Shown here: in pieces, positions 1 to 9,376 of the stretch
How positions within the stretch are numbered: position 1 is the first letter of the stretch
Layout: each line of letters opens with the position of its first letter
Source: Jimgerdemannia flammicorona
Lineage: Eukaryota; Mucoromycota; Endogonomycetes; Endogonales; Endogonaceae
DNA length: 23,737 nt
Direction: 5' to 3'
Assembly: GCA_003990745.1 (NCBI GenBank)
Contig: RBNI01001200.1
Location: 1 to 23,737 of the forward strand
Position numbers and translations under genes: made by a program
Notes under the pieces: generated by a model
Told to the model about the DNA's origin: nothing
Seen by the model: the letters and a program-made list of their open reading frames with translations, nothing else
Database searches by the model: none

Positions 1-20
1 TTTTAGAGGGGGGGGCTTTT

Positions 21-388
21 ACTTACTCTGCTTTATTTCTCACTTACTCTGCTTCATTCCCTCACTTACTCTGCTTTCATTCTCTCACTCACTCTGCTTT
101 CATTCTCTCACTCACTCTACTTTCATTCTCTCACTCATTCTGCTTTCATTCCCTCACTCACTCTACTTTCATTCTCTCACTCACTCTGCTTTTATTTCCT
201 CACTTACTCCACTTTTATTCTCTCACTCACTTTACTTTCATTCCCTCACTTACTCTGCTTTTATTCCCTTACTCACTCCACTTCACTTCTCTCACTTGCT
301 CTACTTCACTTCTCTCACTTACTCTACTTCACTTCTCTCACTCACTCTACTTTACTTTCCTCACTCACTCTGCTTCACTTTCCTCCCT
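21..388. repeat. 23-bp pyrimidine-rich minisatellite, about 16 copies
   Basis: About sixteen head-to-tail copies of a unit close to TCACTCTGCTTTCATTCTC plus four bases, mostly 23 bp long with a few 21-22 bp copies. Differences between copies are nearly all C/T or G/A, for example CTCTGC versus CTCTAC. The plus strand is nearly pure pyrimidine with a G or A only at fixed places. An open frame of 70 codons from 296 lies over the array and its right flank, but its composition follows the repeat, so I do not call it a gene. The array is preceded by a run of nine G at the window edge. Confidence 0.9.
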
Positions 389-690
389 CTTCATTTCTTG
401 CAGCTCATCTTCTATGCATCTCACTGCTTGAAAATATCATTTACACTCCATTCTGACCACTACAACATACTTTGCCACTTGAAAAGACCATCTGTGCTCT
501 CTGCCTAAAGTGTTTTATATATGTTCTCTAACCCATCTCACCTCACCTCACCTTGTCTCATTGCTTTTGATATACTGCTTTTGATATATTGCTTTTGGTA
601 TATTACATTTATTTCTCATAATGATGTTTGCCAAGCTGATGTTTGCCAAGCTGATGTTTATCACAATGATGTACTGGTAACATGAAGACT
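389..690. repeat. Non-coding spacer with two short tandem repeats
   Basis: No gene is seen here. Three copies of a 14-bp unit (TGCTTTTGATATAT type) lie at 562-603. Three copies of a 15-bp unit (TGATGTTTGCCAAGC type, the third decayed) lie at 622-666. A short CTCAC run lies at 537-555. These simple repeats continue the tandem-repeat character of the left edge. Confidence 0.7.
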
Positions 691-1133
691 ATTTAGAGGG
701 TGTCTCCTGATCTGCACCAAAAATATACTCTCTCATTTCTGAGAAGGACCTCTTGCAGCCTGTCTTCAATATTTCATCCAGAAGGCCATTTGGAGAGGTG
801 TTCCTTAATTTGTGCTGATGATGTACTCTCTCTCTGGAGGAAGACCTCTTGTGGCTAATCTTTAGTATCCTGGAGAGACCAATCAGGGGGGTGTCCTCTG
901 ATTTACACTAGCTATATACTCTTGCTTTGGTAGAAGATCTCTTCCAGCTGACCTCTAGCATTCACTCTCAGAAGGGAGACTTCTGGCAGCCAGGCTTGCC
1001 TATCTTGCTATGGTAGAGATATTGCAAAGATGACTGAAGACTAGTTGGGAGAGTGACTCATGATCTGCACTGATGATGTCCTCTCTCTTTAGAGAAATAT
1101 CTCTTACAGCTGGTTTCTAGCATCCTCCAGTAT
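691..1133. repeat. Decayed tandem array, unit about 95 bp, four copies
   Basis: Four imperfect copies begin near 691, 791, 882 and 1042. Each starts with a G/A-rich block plus GTGTCTCCTGATCTGCAC or a variant, continues with an ATGTACTCTCTCT-like block, then a GAAGACCTCTT-like block, and ends with a TCTAGCATCCT-like block. The third copy is about 65 bp longer and contains extra sequence (around 960-1041). No stable reading frame runs through the array. Whether it is a satellite or the remnant of a repeated coding module cannot be told from the sequence alone. Confidence 0.65.
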
Positions 1134-1178
1134 CTTTTTACATCTCTTGTCAGTCACAGTATTTTTTTTTCTATTCAG

Positions 1179-1582
1179 ACAATTCTCCTCTTTGTGCCCA
1201 CCACTGTCAGGTTCTTCTAGTATATTATTATAAAATAGAAGCTAATTTAATCTCAACTGATTTTGACCCAAGTAAATTGCTGACTGCTTTAAGACAGGAG
1301 TTAGAGGCCACTTTGGCAATTCCCTCAACCCTTCTATCTAGTAGAGTTAGTCCAGAGTTGGATTTTAGAAAACCCCTAGAATGTGATATTTTGGAAAAGT
1401 TTTTGGGCTTGCTAGCTTATGTAATTGATATGGAGTGAGAAATTAATGTACTTCAGGAGGTATTTAGAAGCCTCTACTATGAGAAATTATTTGAGCTATG
1501 GCATTTTCATTTTCCTGAGAGCTCTCCTCTGATGAGTCAGAAAATATATGATCAAATTTTTCAATATCTTTCTGCTATTCAA
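1179..1582 (+). pseudogene. ORF A, left part: decayed spliced gene of unknown family
   Basis: A frame of about 134 codons has only one stop, a TGA at 1435-1437 that could be a former CGA (Arg). It is flanked by what look like splice sites. On the left, a T-rich tract ends in CTATTCAG (AG at 1177-1178). On the right, CAA is followed by GTAAGT (intron from 1583). The protein-like text is mixed hydrophobic and acidic and looks coding, for example DFDPSKLLTALRQELEA, then DILEKFLGLLAYVIDME, then a WHFHFPES segment. The next exon begins at 1795 after TTTTTAG in the same phase (0) and is broken after 26 nt by a LINE. Removing the LINE joins it in frame to 7709. I do not recognise the family. It may be a host gene or the ORF of another repeat. 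Confidence 0.55.
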
Positions 1583-1794
1583 GTAAGTTTTTGAGAATTT
1601 CTGGAATTACTGGCATTTTTTTTTTTTTTTTTTTTTTTAAAAGGGGGGGGGTTGGGTTTTTTTTTTTTTATTTTTATTTTTTTTTAATGTTTTTTTTTTT
1701 TTTTTTTTTTTTTTTAAGAAGAGGGGGTATGGGAGTATATCTATCTAATCTGAATTATTTATAAAGTTATTTTGCTTTTTATTTTAATTTTTAG
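1583..1794 (+). other. Putative intron of ORF A with T and G homopolymer runs
   Basis: The intron begins GTAAGT and ends TTTTTAG, 212 nt, and joins two phase-0 ends of ORF A. Most of it (1616-1715) is low complexity: a run of about 22 T, AAAA, nine G, then further T runs broken by A and G. This could be an old poly-A tail in reverse orientation or unstable homopolymer sequence, and exact run lengths should not be trusted. Confidence 0.5.
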
Positions 1795-1803
1795 AAAGTG
1801 AAG

Positions 1804-1820
1804 AAGGATCAATATAAAGT
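1804..1820 (+). repeat. Target site duplication, left copy, of the LINE
   Basis: AAGGATCAATATAAAGT here matches AAGGATTAATATAAAGT at 7692-7708 at 16 of 17 positions. The single difference is a C/T transition. The two copies bracket the LINE and its poly-A tail exactly. Confidence 0.9.
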
Positions 1821-1965
1821 CATCTTTCTTCGGTAGGGTTATATAACCTTTGGAAAGTACTTACAATATTGTTTTTGGAGAAAAGAGACTAGTAATATGG
1901 TAAATGATAGATAATCTGAAGTATGTATTAGGCAGGGTGGCCTGAGTGTATTCAACTGGTAGCAT

Positions 1966-3920
1966 GTGAGGAGAGGCCCAGGCCTGAGAGGGGGTATAAG
2001 GGGGCTGCTAGTGGGAGGATGCAGAAGGGGAGGAGGCAGTGGTAGAGGACAGGGGTCTGGGAGGGCAAGCTTTGTAGAGATGGTGAAGGGGAGATGGCAG
2101 GCATCAGGGCTGGAGAGATGGCTGAGGAAAGGCAAGGAGATGGAGAAGACAGTAGTACATGGGGGAGTAGCCCTTAGTGGTGGGGGCAGTGGAGCTGGGG
2201 GTGTAGTAGCTGGGGTGAGCATAATGGCTGATGGTGATAGGACTGCCAATCTGGAAAAAAATCCAGATGTGACTGCTGATGGTGCAGCTGAGTAGCAGGG
2301 GCTTGAAAGGCAGTGGGATTTGGCTGATAGGATGATGGATCTGGCAGTGGCCCCATTACTCAAAAAATTGATCTTGGTATTTGCAGTTATGTTGTACTTC
2401 CAGAGTCTAATGGTAATGGCAAAAATGATGCTGGGGCTTATCACTAAGCAAGTGGCTGGAGCAGTATTAGTAAAGTTTTTAAAGGAATTGGAGGGAGTGG
2501 AGGTGGACTTTGAGAAGGCTGAGTCTTTGGAGGAGGCACTGAAGGTTGGATTGACAGTTGGAGAGATATGTATTCCAATGACATGTTGCTTGAAATGGGA
2601 TCCCAGGGTAGTTCAACTGCTGGTGAAAGGAGTGCCTATGGTGACAGCAGTGAAGATGAGAAGGAGAGTTGAGGAGGTCATGGCAGAGTATAGAGAGGTG
2701 GTAGATATCAGATTCAGAGTCTGGGAAGGGACCTTGCTCAGGACTGGAGATGTGGATATGAGAATTTGGCTGGTAGAAAAGGAAGCTACTGAGAAGGCAA
2801 GGGACTGGCCTTCAGTGATGGTCTGGAGAGTAATCTTGTGTAAGGTGATGAGGGTAAAGGGGAGTAAGGAGGAGAAAGAGAACTTATTAGAAGTGCTAAA
2901 AGAGCTGAGTGGTACTGTAGAGTAGTAGACAAAGGCTTGAAAGGCTTTTGTAGAGTCAACACACTTGGAGGTAGTGGATGGAAAGTGGATTTGAGTGGAC
3001 AAGAGGTAGTGGAAATGAGCTCAGGGATATAAGAGACAGAAGGAGTTGCTGGCTAAGCTAGAAGGCAGACCACTGAAGGATACAGGCAGAATGATGGAGG
3101 AGGGGAGTGCCAAAGTGAGTGTCTGGGCTGAAGTGGGTGGTGGGAGTGCTGGGAAGGAGACAGGAGAGGACAGAGGGTGACTAATAATGATCTGTATGCT
3201 GATGGTATGTTTGAGGTCTGGGAGGAGAACTGGGAGGACTTGCCTACCCCTACTCTACTTATCAGGTGAGGTCCAGCTCCCTGAAGCAGAGTGGTAGAGA
3301 ATATGCCAATGCAGGGGGCTCAATGAGTGCAATTTGGAGTTCCAGAGGTGGTGAATGGGGGACAAGTGGTAGTGGCCAGAGAGAAGGAACTGGTGGATGT
3401 CCTGGAGGTATGAGATGAGTCTGTGAGTACTGGGGCTGATACCACAATGCTGGATGGAGGGAGGCCAGTGACTCCTGGAGAGAAGGAGGTGGGGAACCTA
3501 CTTTGGATATACAGAATGATGAATAACCTGGTGGCTGAAGAGTTGGGAGAGGTAGACTTGAGAGTAATGAGCAATGAGCATTGGGTGTGGATTCTGCAGA
3601 AGGATGAAGTAGTGATGGTATTGAAGGTGGAAATTTTTATAGGGTATATAGAGGAGGAAGAGTATGAGATAGATAAGGAGCAGGAGGTGGAGCTGGTGGG
3701 TGTTGCTGGGGAGAGGGCTAAATACTGCTGGACCAAGCATCATATATTACAGCTCTGGCAGGAGGCCTGTCTGGAGTACCAGGAGGAGTTTGAGGAGAAG
3801 GCAGATGGGGAGATGAATGAGCTGTTGGCTGGATTGGAGACTCAGAGGACTGAAGAGGAGGAGGTGACTATGGAATATAATATGGACATGGTACAGAAAG
3901 AGATGAATATAGAGCAGTAG
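1966..3920 (+). pseudogene. LINE ORF1 region, decayed
   Basis: Three plus-strand open stretches lie in the first third of the LINE: 1966-2295 (Gly/Arg-rich), 2320-2925 and 3423-3920 (very acidic, rich in Glu). The middle stretch contains a block around 2610-2860 reading KGVPMVTAVKMRRRVEEVMA, then FRVWEGTLLRTGD, then RIWLVEKEA. This arrangement resembles the RNA-binding (RRM-like) region of fungal LINE ORF1 proteins, but that is a resemblance only. No intact CCHC knuckle is visible. The pieces are separated by stops and probably frameshifts. The role in the living element would be RNA binding in the ribonucleoprotein particle. Confidence 0.5.
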
Positions 3921-3963
3921 GGATGGACTTGATAACACACTGTATTTCATTATATATAGTATA

Positions 3964-6900
3964 ACCAATATTCTTTCTTTGAATATGAATTGGTTATGAG
4001 ATACTTCTCAATGTAGGAACATTTTTACTTAGCTAAAGAGATTAGAGGCCAATCTCTTTCTCTTGCAAGATATCAGATGTAAGAATGATTTCAATAGGCT
4101 AGAATAGATGAAGGAATGGAGAGGTGAGGCAGTTTGAAAGGACAAGGTTGGGATTCTAGTTCAGAAAGGCAGAGGGGAGATATAGGATATGAGGAGCTGG
4201 GGGGATAGATTGGCCTGGAGAGAGTGGATATGTACAAGTTGGGAGCTGGTCACAGTGGGCTTCTGTTACTGCTCCACTGTATGAGGTGAGCATGTGGATT
4301 GGGTGAAGGGTCTCCTGGAGAGTGGAATTCTTGCAGAGACTGGGATAGATATGCTTGGTGGGGACTTCAATATGATCCAGGACATATTGATAGATAGAAC
4401 AGATGGAGGATAGGGAGCTGAGAGTAGGAGTAGAGGACTGGTGGTATGGGAGAAAGTAGAAAGGCTAAGTGCTCTGGTAGATGTTAGTAGAGAGTACTAA
4501 GGGGATAGGAGGGTATATACACATTGGGCAGGGGGCCTGGGAACAAGGATTGACTGAATCCTAACAGCCAGCTACTGGGGCTTGGATGTTTGGAGGTCAC
4601 TGGAGGTGGAATGGTGTCTATGGTTAGATCATTGGGGGCTTTTAGAACAGGGGCATTTTGGGGAGAGTGGGGATGAGCCTGGACATTGGTGCCTCAATTC
4701 CTCTTTATTAGATGATAGGTTCTAGTAAAATGAGTGAGCTGTAGATATTTAGCTGAGGGTGGAGAGCTGGAGGCAAGAAGGTGCCTTAGTTGGTGTTTGG
4801 TGGATGAGGATGAAAGAGATGACCAGAGTCTATTGGAGTAAGGCTGGCAAGGAGGCTGGGAAGCAGAGGAGGCAATGGGTGAGATGGACTTCTGTTAGAC
4901 TGACTAGACTCTTGGAGGATTGGGCAGGGCTAGCAACATTGGAGGGGGGAGAGGATTGGAGATTAATGAGGGTGAAAATGGAGATTAGTGAATTACAACA
5001 GGTGCTGTTGGAAGAGGAAGAGGCAAGGGTGCAGAGCTTGGCAGCATGGCTTCATTGGCAGAGTTTGGAGGAAGGGGAGAGGCCTTCAAAGTATCTCACA
5101 AGGGCCCTTTAGGTGAGAAGGGTACAGCAAAGGTGGGAGAGAGTACTTGACTCTAATAGTATGCTGGTGTATAGTATACAAGACATTCTTAGATTGTTAA
5201 AGGAGTGATGGAGTGGATTATGGAGTGAGGAGGAGAGTGGGGTAGATACTGCTACCATTGATCAGGTATTGGAGGATTGGCACTCCCCACAAGTGGATGG
5301 GCTGGGTGACTTGGTATTGCTAGTACAAGAGGAGGAGATCTGCCAGATTCTTGCTGTGACAATGTCAGGCATGGCACCTAGGGAGGATGATCTGCCCTGG
5401 GACTTCTGGAAGAAGATGGTGGGAGTCCCAGGAGTACTGAGTGAGATGACAGCATTGTGTGATTTTATACAATAGATAGAGAGATAGATGGGGGAGCAGG
5501 ATCTGGGGCTAGTGATATTGCTTTACAAGAACAAAAGATGGTAAGAGGATTGGAAGAACTGGCAACCAATTATGCTACTGGATATGGACAGAAAGTTGGT
5601 AACTAAGGTAATAGTCATGAGGCTACAAAAGGTGGCCCAGCAAGTCTTGGGTGTAGAGCAGAGGGGCTTCATAAGAGGTCAGCTCATTAGAGATAGTACA
5701 GCCTGGGTACATAGAGTTATTGAAGGGGCATGAGCTTGTGGACTAGATGAGTGACTGGTCTTCTTGAACCAGGAGAAGGCTTATAACTGAATGTAGCGAG
5801 TCTGGCTGGTGAAAGTATTGGATAGGACTAGAGTACTGTATCAGTTCTGGTCAGCAATGATCAGCCTACTGGAAGAGAGTAGGACTGCACTCATATGTAA
5901 TGGACATAGAGGGGTATTGTTTCTCTTAGATAGGGGGGACCCACTGTCCCCCATTTTGTATACTCTTTCTCTAGAACTCCTCATGGACAGAATCAGATGG
6001 AAGATAGTGGGGCTCTCTATCTTTGGAATTGGGTGGAAAGTTGGGGCCTTTGCAGATGATATGGTGGTCAGTCTGGAATCAGTTGCTGATATTGAAGAGC
6101 TCAAGAAGACAGTAGAGTGGTATGAGGAGAACTCTGGGGCTAAACTTAATTGGTACAAATGTGAAACAATAGTATTAGGCAATGGTCTGATAGGAGGGGA
6201 GGTTGTTGGAATAATCATCTCTGCTGGTGAGACAGTGTGGTACTTGGGTATATATTTGTCAGTATATAGGTCAGTACTACCCAGACTTTAGTGGGAGCAG
6301 AGGGTTGGAATCTGGGGGGAGGCTCTGTGGAGTTGGGGGGGTCGCCACTTATCTCTAGCAGGGTATATCTCAATTTTGAATATCTATTGGCTGCTGAAGT
6401 TATGGTATCTGGCTTAGCTTCTGGACTTCCCAGTCTAGATGGTAAAGAGATTGTTGAAGCTGGCCAAGGGGTAAATCTGGGCTGGAAGAAGGAGTCAGAT
6501 CAGTTGAGAGGTCTTATCCTTACTAGTGGCTAGAGGTGGATTTGGGCTGGTTGACTTTTCAAAAAGGCTATACTGCTTGAGAGCATGGTGGTTAAAGAGA
6601 GCAGTGGAATTGAGAGGAGATGGTTGGGTTTCCCTATTGCAGAAGGTCTGGAAGATGAGGTCCTCACCAAGAGACTTGACAGGAGATCTTCTATCATTAG
6701 TTGGGCTTCAGAACACTGAATAATTATAATACAAAGGCTTCTGGTGGGGGGTAGCAGAGGGGGTGCACTGCATTGGAATTCATTGATAGGGAAATAAAGG
6801 AGAGGTGGCTTGGGACCCAGTGATATAGAGATGGGACATAGTGTTACTGAGTGGCATCTTCTTAATTGAGTTTGACATTATGATGGGATAGAATGCTAAA

Positions 6901-7300
6901 GGGGACTAGGCCAGGATCTTTAGCCTAGTGGTTGGCAGAGAGTGGGTATTGGAAAAGAGTGGAACTGGTATAGTGTTTGGGTCTGGAGTGCTGAGGTGAG
7001 GAGGTGGATGCTACCAAAGTACTGGGTGGTCTGGTGATGCCTACTGAGGAGGAATGTGATGTCCAACTTCTGCTCAGATCACCTTATTGAGGGGGGTTGC
7101 TTCAACTGTGAGGAGTGCTATAATGTAGAGCAGGAAGGAGGATATATGTAGATACCTGAATATTGGCTGAGAGAGTGTGAGATATTTAGTGACTTTTGGC
7201 AGGCTATTGGGGATTATTTGGAGGTAGTGTGTAGGGAAGATGGTACACAGGGATGGTGGGAGGATTTGAGGGATAGACTGATGGGGGGGGGTGAGAAAGG
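3964..7300 (+). pseudogene. LINE ORF2: endonuclease and reverse transcriptase, decayed
   Basis: The endonuclease domain (about 3967-4740) shows SLNMNWL, LLQDIR, GDFN (4360-4371) and GTRID. The catalytic SDH motif reads LDH at 4624-4632, which is what TCA-to-TTA would give. The RT domain (about 5380-6300) shows NWQPIMLLDMDRKLVTKV, RGFIRGQ, FLNQEKAYN, GDPLSP (5935-5952) and the palm motif FADD (6049-6060, usually YADD or FADD in LINEs). A cysteine-containing segment follows at about 7060-7110 (NFCSDHL, GCFNCEECYN), in the place where LINE ORF2 proteins carry a C-terminal Cys/His region. In-frame TGA and TAG codons interrupt all parts, for example two TGA and one TAG around the KAYN motif. No RNase H domain is recognised. 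Confidence 0.85.
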
Positions 7301-7656
7301 AGTAGCTTATCTTAGGCTGGGCTTTGACAATTTGAGTGGGGCTGGCCAGTCACTAGTTATTTGTTTTTGAGAATGAGAGGAGACTTGGTATGAGAGACCA
7401 GCTATTGCATTAACATAGTCTTATGGAAGACACCTTGACAGGCTGGTGGCTTGGTTGGGGGTTGCAGGGTGGTCAAAGGTATTGCTTAGTGGAGAAAATC
7501 TGTGGGCAGAGTGGGGAGAGGGTTGGAGTAGTGGGTGAGAAGGTGGTCCTTATTTATAAGGATATAGAGAGAGGCTCCTCTATGGGGATCAGGTAGTGGG
7601 AGGAGATAATGTAAACTTATTTATAGACTGGTAATAAATGGTGGAGTTCAAGTAAC

Positions 7657-7659
<3 letters not shown>

Positions 7660-7691
<32 letters not shown>
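7660..7691 (+). repeat. Poly-A tail of the LINE
   Basis: An uninterrupted run of about 32 A (a few more A are shared with the target duplication) directly abuts the right target site duplication. It marks the 3' end of the inserted transcript and gives the plus orientation of the element. Confidence 0.93.
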
Positions 7692-7697
<6 letters not shown>

Positions 7698-7708
7698 TAA
7701 TATAAAGT
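7692..7708 (+). repeat. Target site duplication, right copy, of the LINE
   Basis: AAGGATTAATATAAAGT pairs with the copy at 1804-1820, with one C-to-T difference. Reading from the left copy straight into 7709 restores the frame of ORF A. Confidence 0.9.
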
Positions 7709-8870
7709 ATAGTTGGTAGATTTTTTGGATCAATAATAATAATACTACTAGACTCAGTTCCATATCTCAAGTCTGCAGGATTTCAAAATACTGAGAATTC
7801 CAAGACTTGATCTTCTAAAAGGCCAGATAATAACACTTTATATACAAAATTTAGAAGAAATAGGATAGCAATATTCTGTTAAGTCTTTAGTAAAAGAACA
7901 CCAAAATCATTTTCAAACTATGACATTTTTGGAGTCCTCCACTTTACCAGCTGGTATTCTAAATTCATACTATAATTATATTATCTTAGATACTGATATA
8001 AAAGAAGTTGTTCTTATTATTTAGAGGGAGATGTTAGGAGATCAAGTAAGCCAGATTTTGACAGATATTTGTGAGAAGATATTCAAGGTTCAGAAAGCTG
8101 GATTGCATGGCAAAGCTTGAGCTAGAACTGGATCTTATATATCAGCTGGCTATACTTTGATCTATACTAGAGAAATGTATTGCTATATTACACCTCTTAA
8201 TAATTTCAAACCGAAAATTAGACAAGATAAATAGGAGGAATATGAAATAGCTATTATAGAGATAGCTTTACTTCTTTTCAATACTTCTTGCTAGATTTAG
8301 TGACAAATTTCCCTACTTCACCTAATTTTTAACTAATTCAATACTTTCTACTATTTATCTCCTGAAGAAATTTCAGAGAATATCTCAATATCCTCAGCAT
8401 CCTCAGCATCCTCAGTATTCTCAGCATTCCTAGTATTCCTAGCATTTCTGGCATTCTTGATATCTCTGGCATTCTTAGCATTCCTGGCATCCCCAGTATT
8501 TCCAACTTTGGCATCCTTGACATCCTTGGCATTCCCAACATCAGTATCAAAGTTTCCAACTTTAGTATCAGTATCTTCATCAGCTCTGAAATTATCTGGA
8601 ATAGATAGAGGTCAGATGAATCTGAGTTAATCTAGAATATATTTTAGACTTGGAGGATTTCAGTTTGAGTAAAACATAGCAAAAGTCAGCAATATATTTT
8701 TTTGGCTAATGTACAAGCTCTCCTACTTACACTGATCAAGAAGTGATATCTGTTTTACTCTATATTATCAAATGTAAAGAACAGTATACTCCAAAATCTA
8801 GTGATTTGTTCTATAATTTAGCTTATAATATTGGAGTTCTACTGGAGTCTAATATGATGATAGTGTTTTA
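7709..8870 (+). pseudogene. ORF A, right part: decayed gene of unknown family
   Basis: The frame continues from 1795-1820 across the removed LINE. For about 200 codons the text is clearly protein-like: LQDFKILRIPRLDLLKG, VSQILTDICEKIFKVQKAGL, YTREMYCYITPLNNFKP. Every interruption is TAA, TAG or TGA with no visible frameshift. A cluster at 7732-7749 reads three TAA, two TAC and one TAG, which would be a Gln-rich run if the stops were former CAA/CAG. After 8290 stops are denser, then comes a Ser/Ala/Leu/Phe 3-residue repeat (8391-8541) in the same frame, and the frame fades beyond about 8870. I recognise no domain. Possible identities are a lineage-specific gene family or the ORF of an unclassified repeat. 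Confidence 0.5.
8391..8541 (+). repeat. 9-bp minisatellite inside ORF A
   Basis: About 16 degenerate copies of a 9-bp unit (TCAGCATCC, drifting to CTGGCATTC). Nine is a multiple of three, so ORF A stays open and would encode a three-residue repeat of the type Ser/Phe-Leu/Ser-Ala/Val. The minus strand is also open over it (80 codons, Met/Leu/Arg-rich), but that is a by-product of the repeat. Confidence 0.8.
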
Positions 8871-9376
8871 CTCAAATTAACTATATACATAGTTCAATAA
8901 TTATTAGTGATGAGGAAGTTTTGAATAATTTATCTCTGAGTGTTTATCATAGAACCTTGAAAGCTGTATGCCACTATAACAAATTTTTTGGAAACTTAGA
9001 GGAGTAAAAAAATCTGTAGATATTTTATATATTTGGTAACTGATTTTCATATTATATCTTAGTTTTTAAATATTTGATAGAAGTTTGGTAGATATAGTAT
9101 CCTTTTTTCAGATTTTTTTTTCTACTAAAGAATTGCTCTTTTTGGTATGCTTGTTAATTTGCACTAGTTGACTTCTAACTCAGTTTGGTTTGTTATCTGA
9201 AGAATTTACTGGGATTTCAGCTCTTAGAGTGAATTTGAGCTAGCTCAAATTAACCTGAACTCATTATGTAATAAATTTGAATTTGAACTAATTTAAATTT
9301 ATCACATGATGAATTCAAACTAGCTCAAATCAGTCATATGGTTGGTAAATTTGAATCAGATTTGAATTTCCCTGAC
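8871..9376. other. AT-rich spacer with a palindrome cluster, no gene seen
   Basis: No supported coding frame. The right half (about 9225-9360) contains repeated, mutually complementary blocks of the type AATTTGAACTAGCTCAAATT. The best is a perfect 20-bp palindrome at 9232-9251. Others, less perfect, are AAATTTGAATTTGAACTAAT around 9277 and ATTCAAACTAGCTCAAAT around 9312. CpG is absent. Confidence 0.6.
9232..9251. repeat. Perfect 20-bp palindrome
   Basis: AATTTGAGCTAGCTCAAATT equals its own reverse complement over all 20 bases. Related half-sites (CTAGCTCAAAT, TTTGAACTAAT) recur within the next 100 bp, so it is part of a small cluster and not a lone chance match. It could form a cruciform or be the end of a decayed inverted-repeat element. 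Confidence 0.85.

Larger units (their letters stand above)
1821..7691 (+). mobile_element. Near-complete decayed LINE (non-LTR) retrotransposon
   Basis: This 5.87-kb element lies between two 17-bp direct repeats and ends in a poly-A tail of about 32 A (from 7660). That is the hallmark of target-primed reverse transcription. It holds an ORF1-like region (about 1966-3920) and an ORF2 with an apurinic-type endonuclease and a reverse transcriptase of the LINE type (about 3964-7300). The plus strand is strikingly rich in G and A and poor in C. CpG is almost absent (one at 1831, one at 5797, one at 6343). Both ORFs carry many TGA and TAG stops, so the copy is dead. The layout (endonuclease first, RT in the middle, cysteine-rich C-terminus, poly-A tail) fits the L1/Tad1-like group; I cannot assign the clade more closely. 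Confidence 0.92.

Noticed and set aside
21..388. CRISPR array
   Set aside because: The repeats are head to tail with no unique spacers, and the window is eukaryotic.
1839..2444. Minus-strand 201-codon open frame (Pro/Leu/Ser-rich)
   Set aside because: It is antisense to the LINE ORF1 region; the open frame follows from the purine-rich plus strand, which rarely gives stops on the other strand.
8338..8580. Minus-strand 80-codon Met/Leu/Arg-rich frame
   Set aside because: It is generated by the 9-bp minisatellite; the plus strand shows the phase shared with ORF A.
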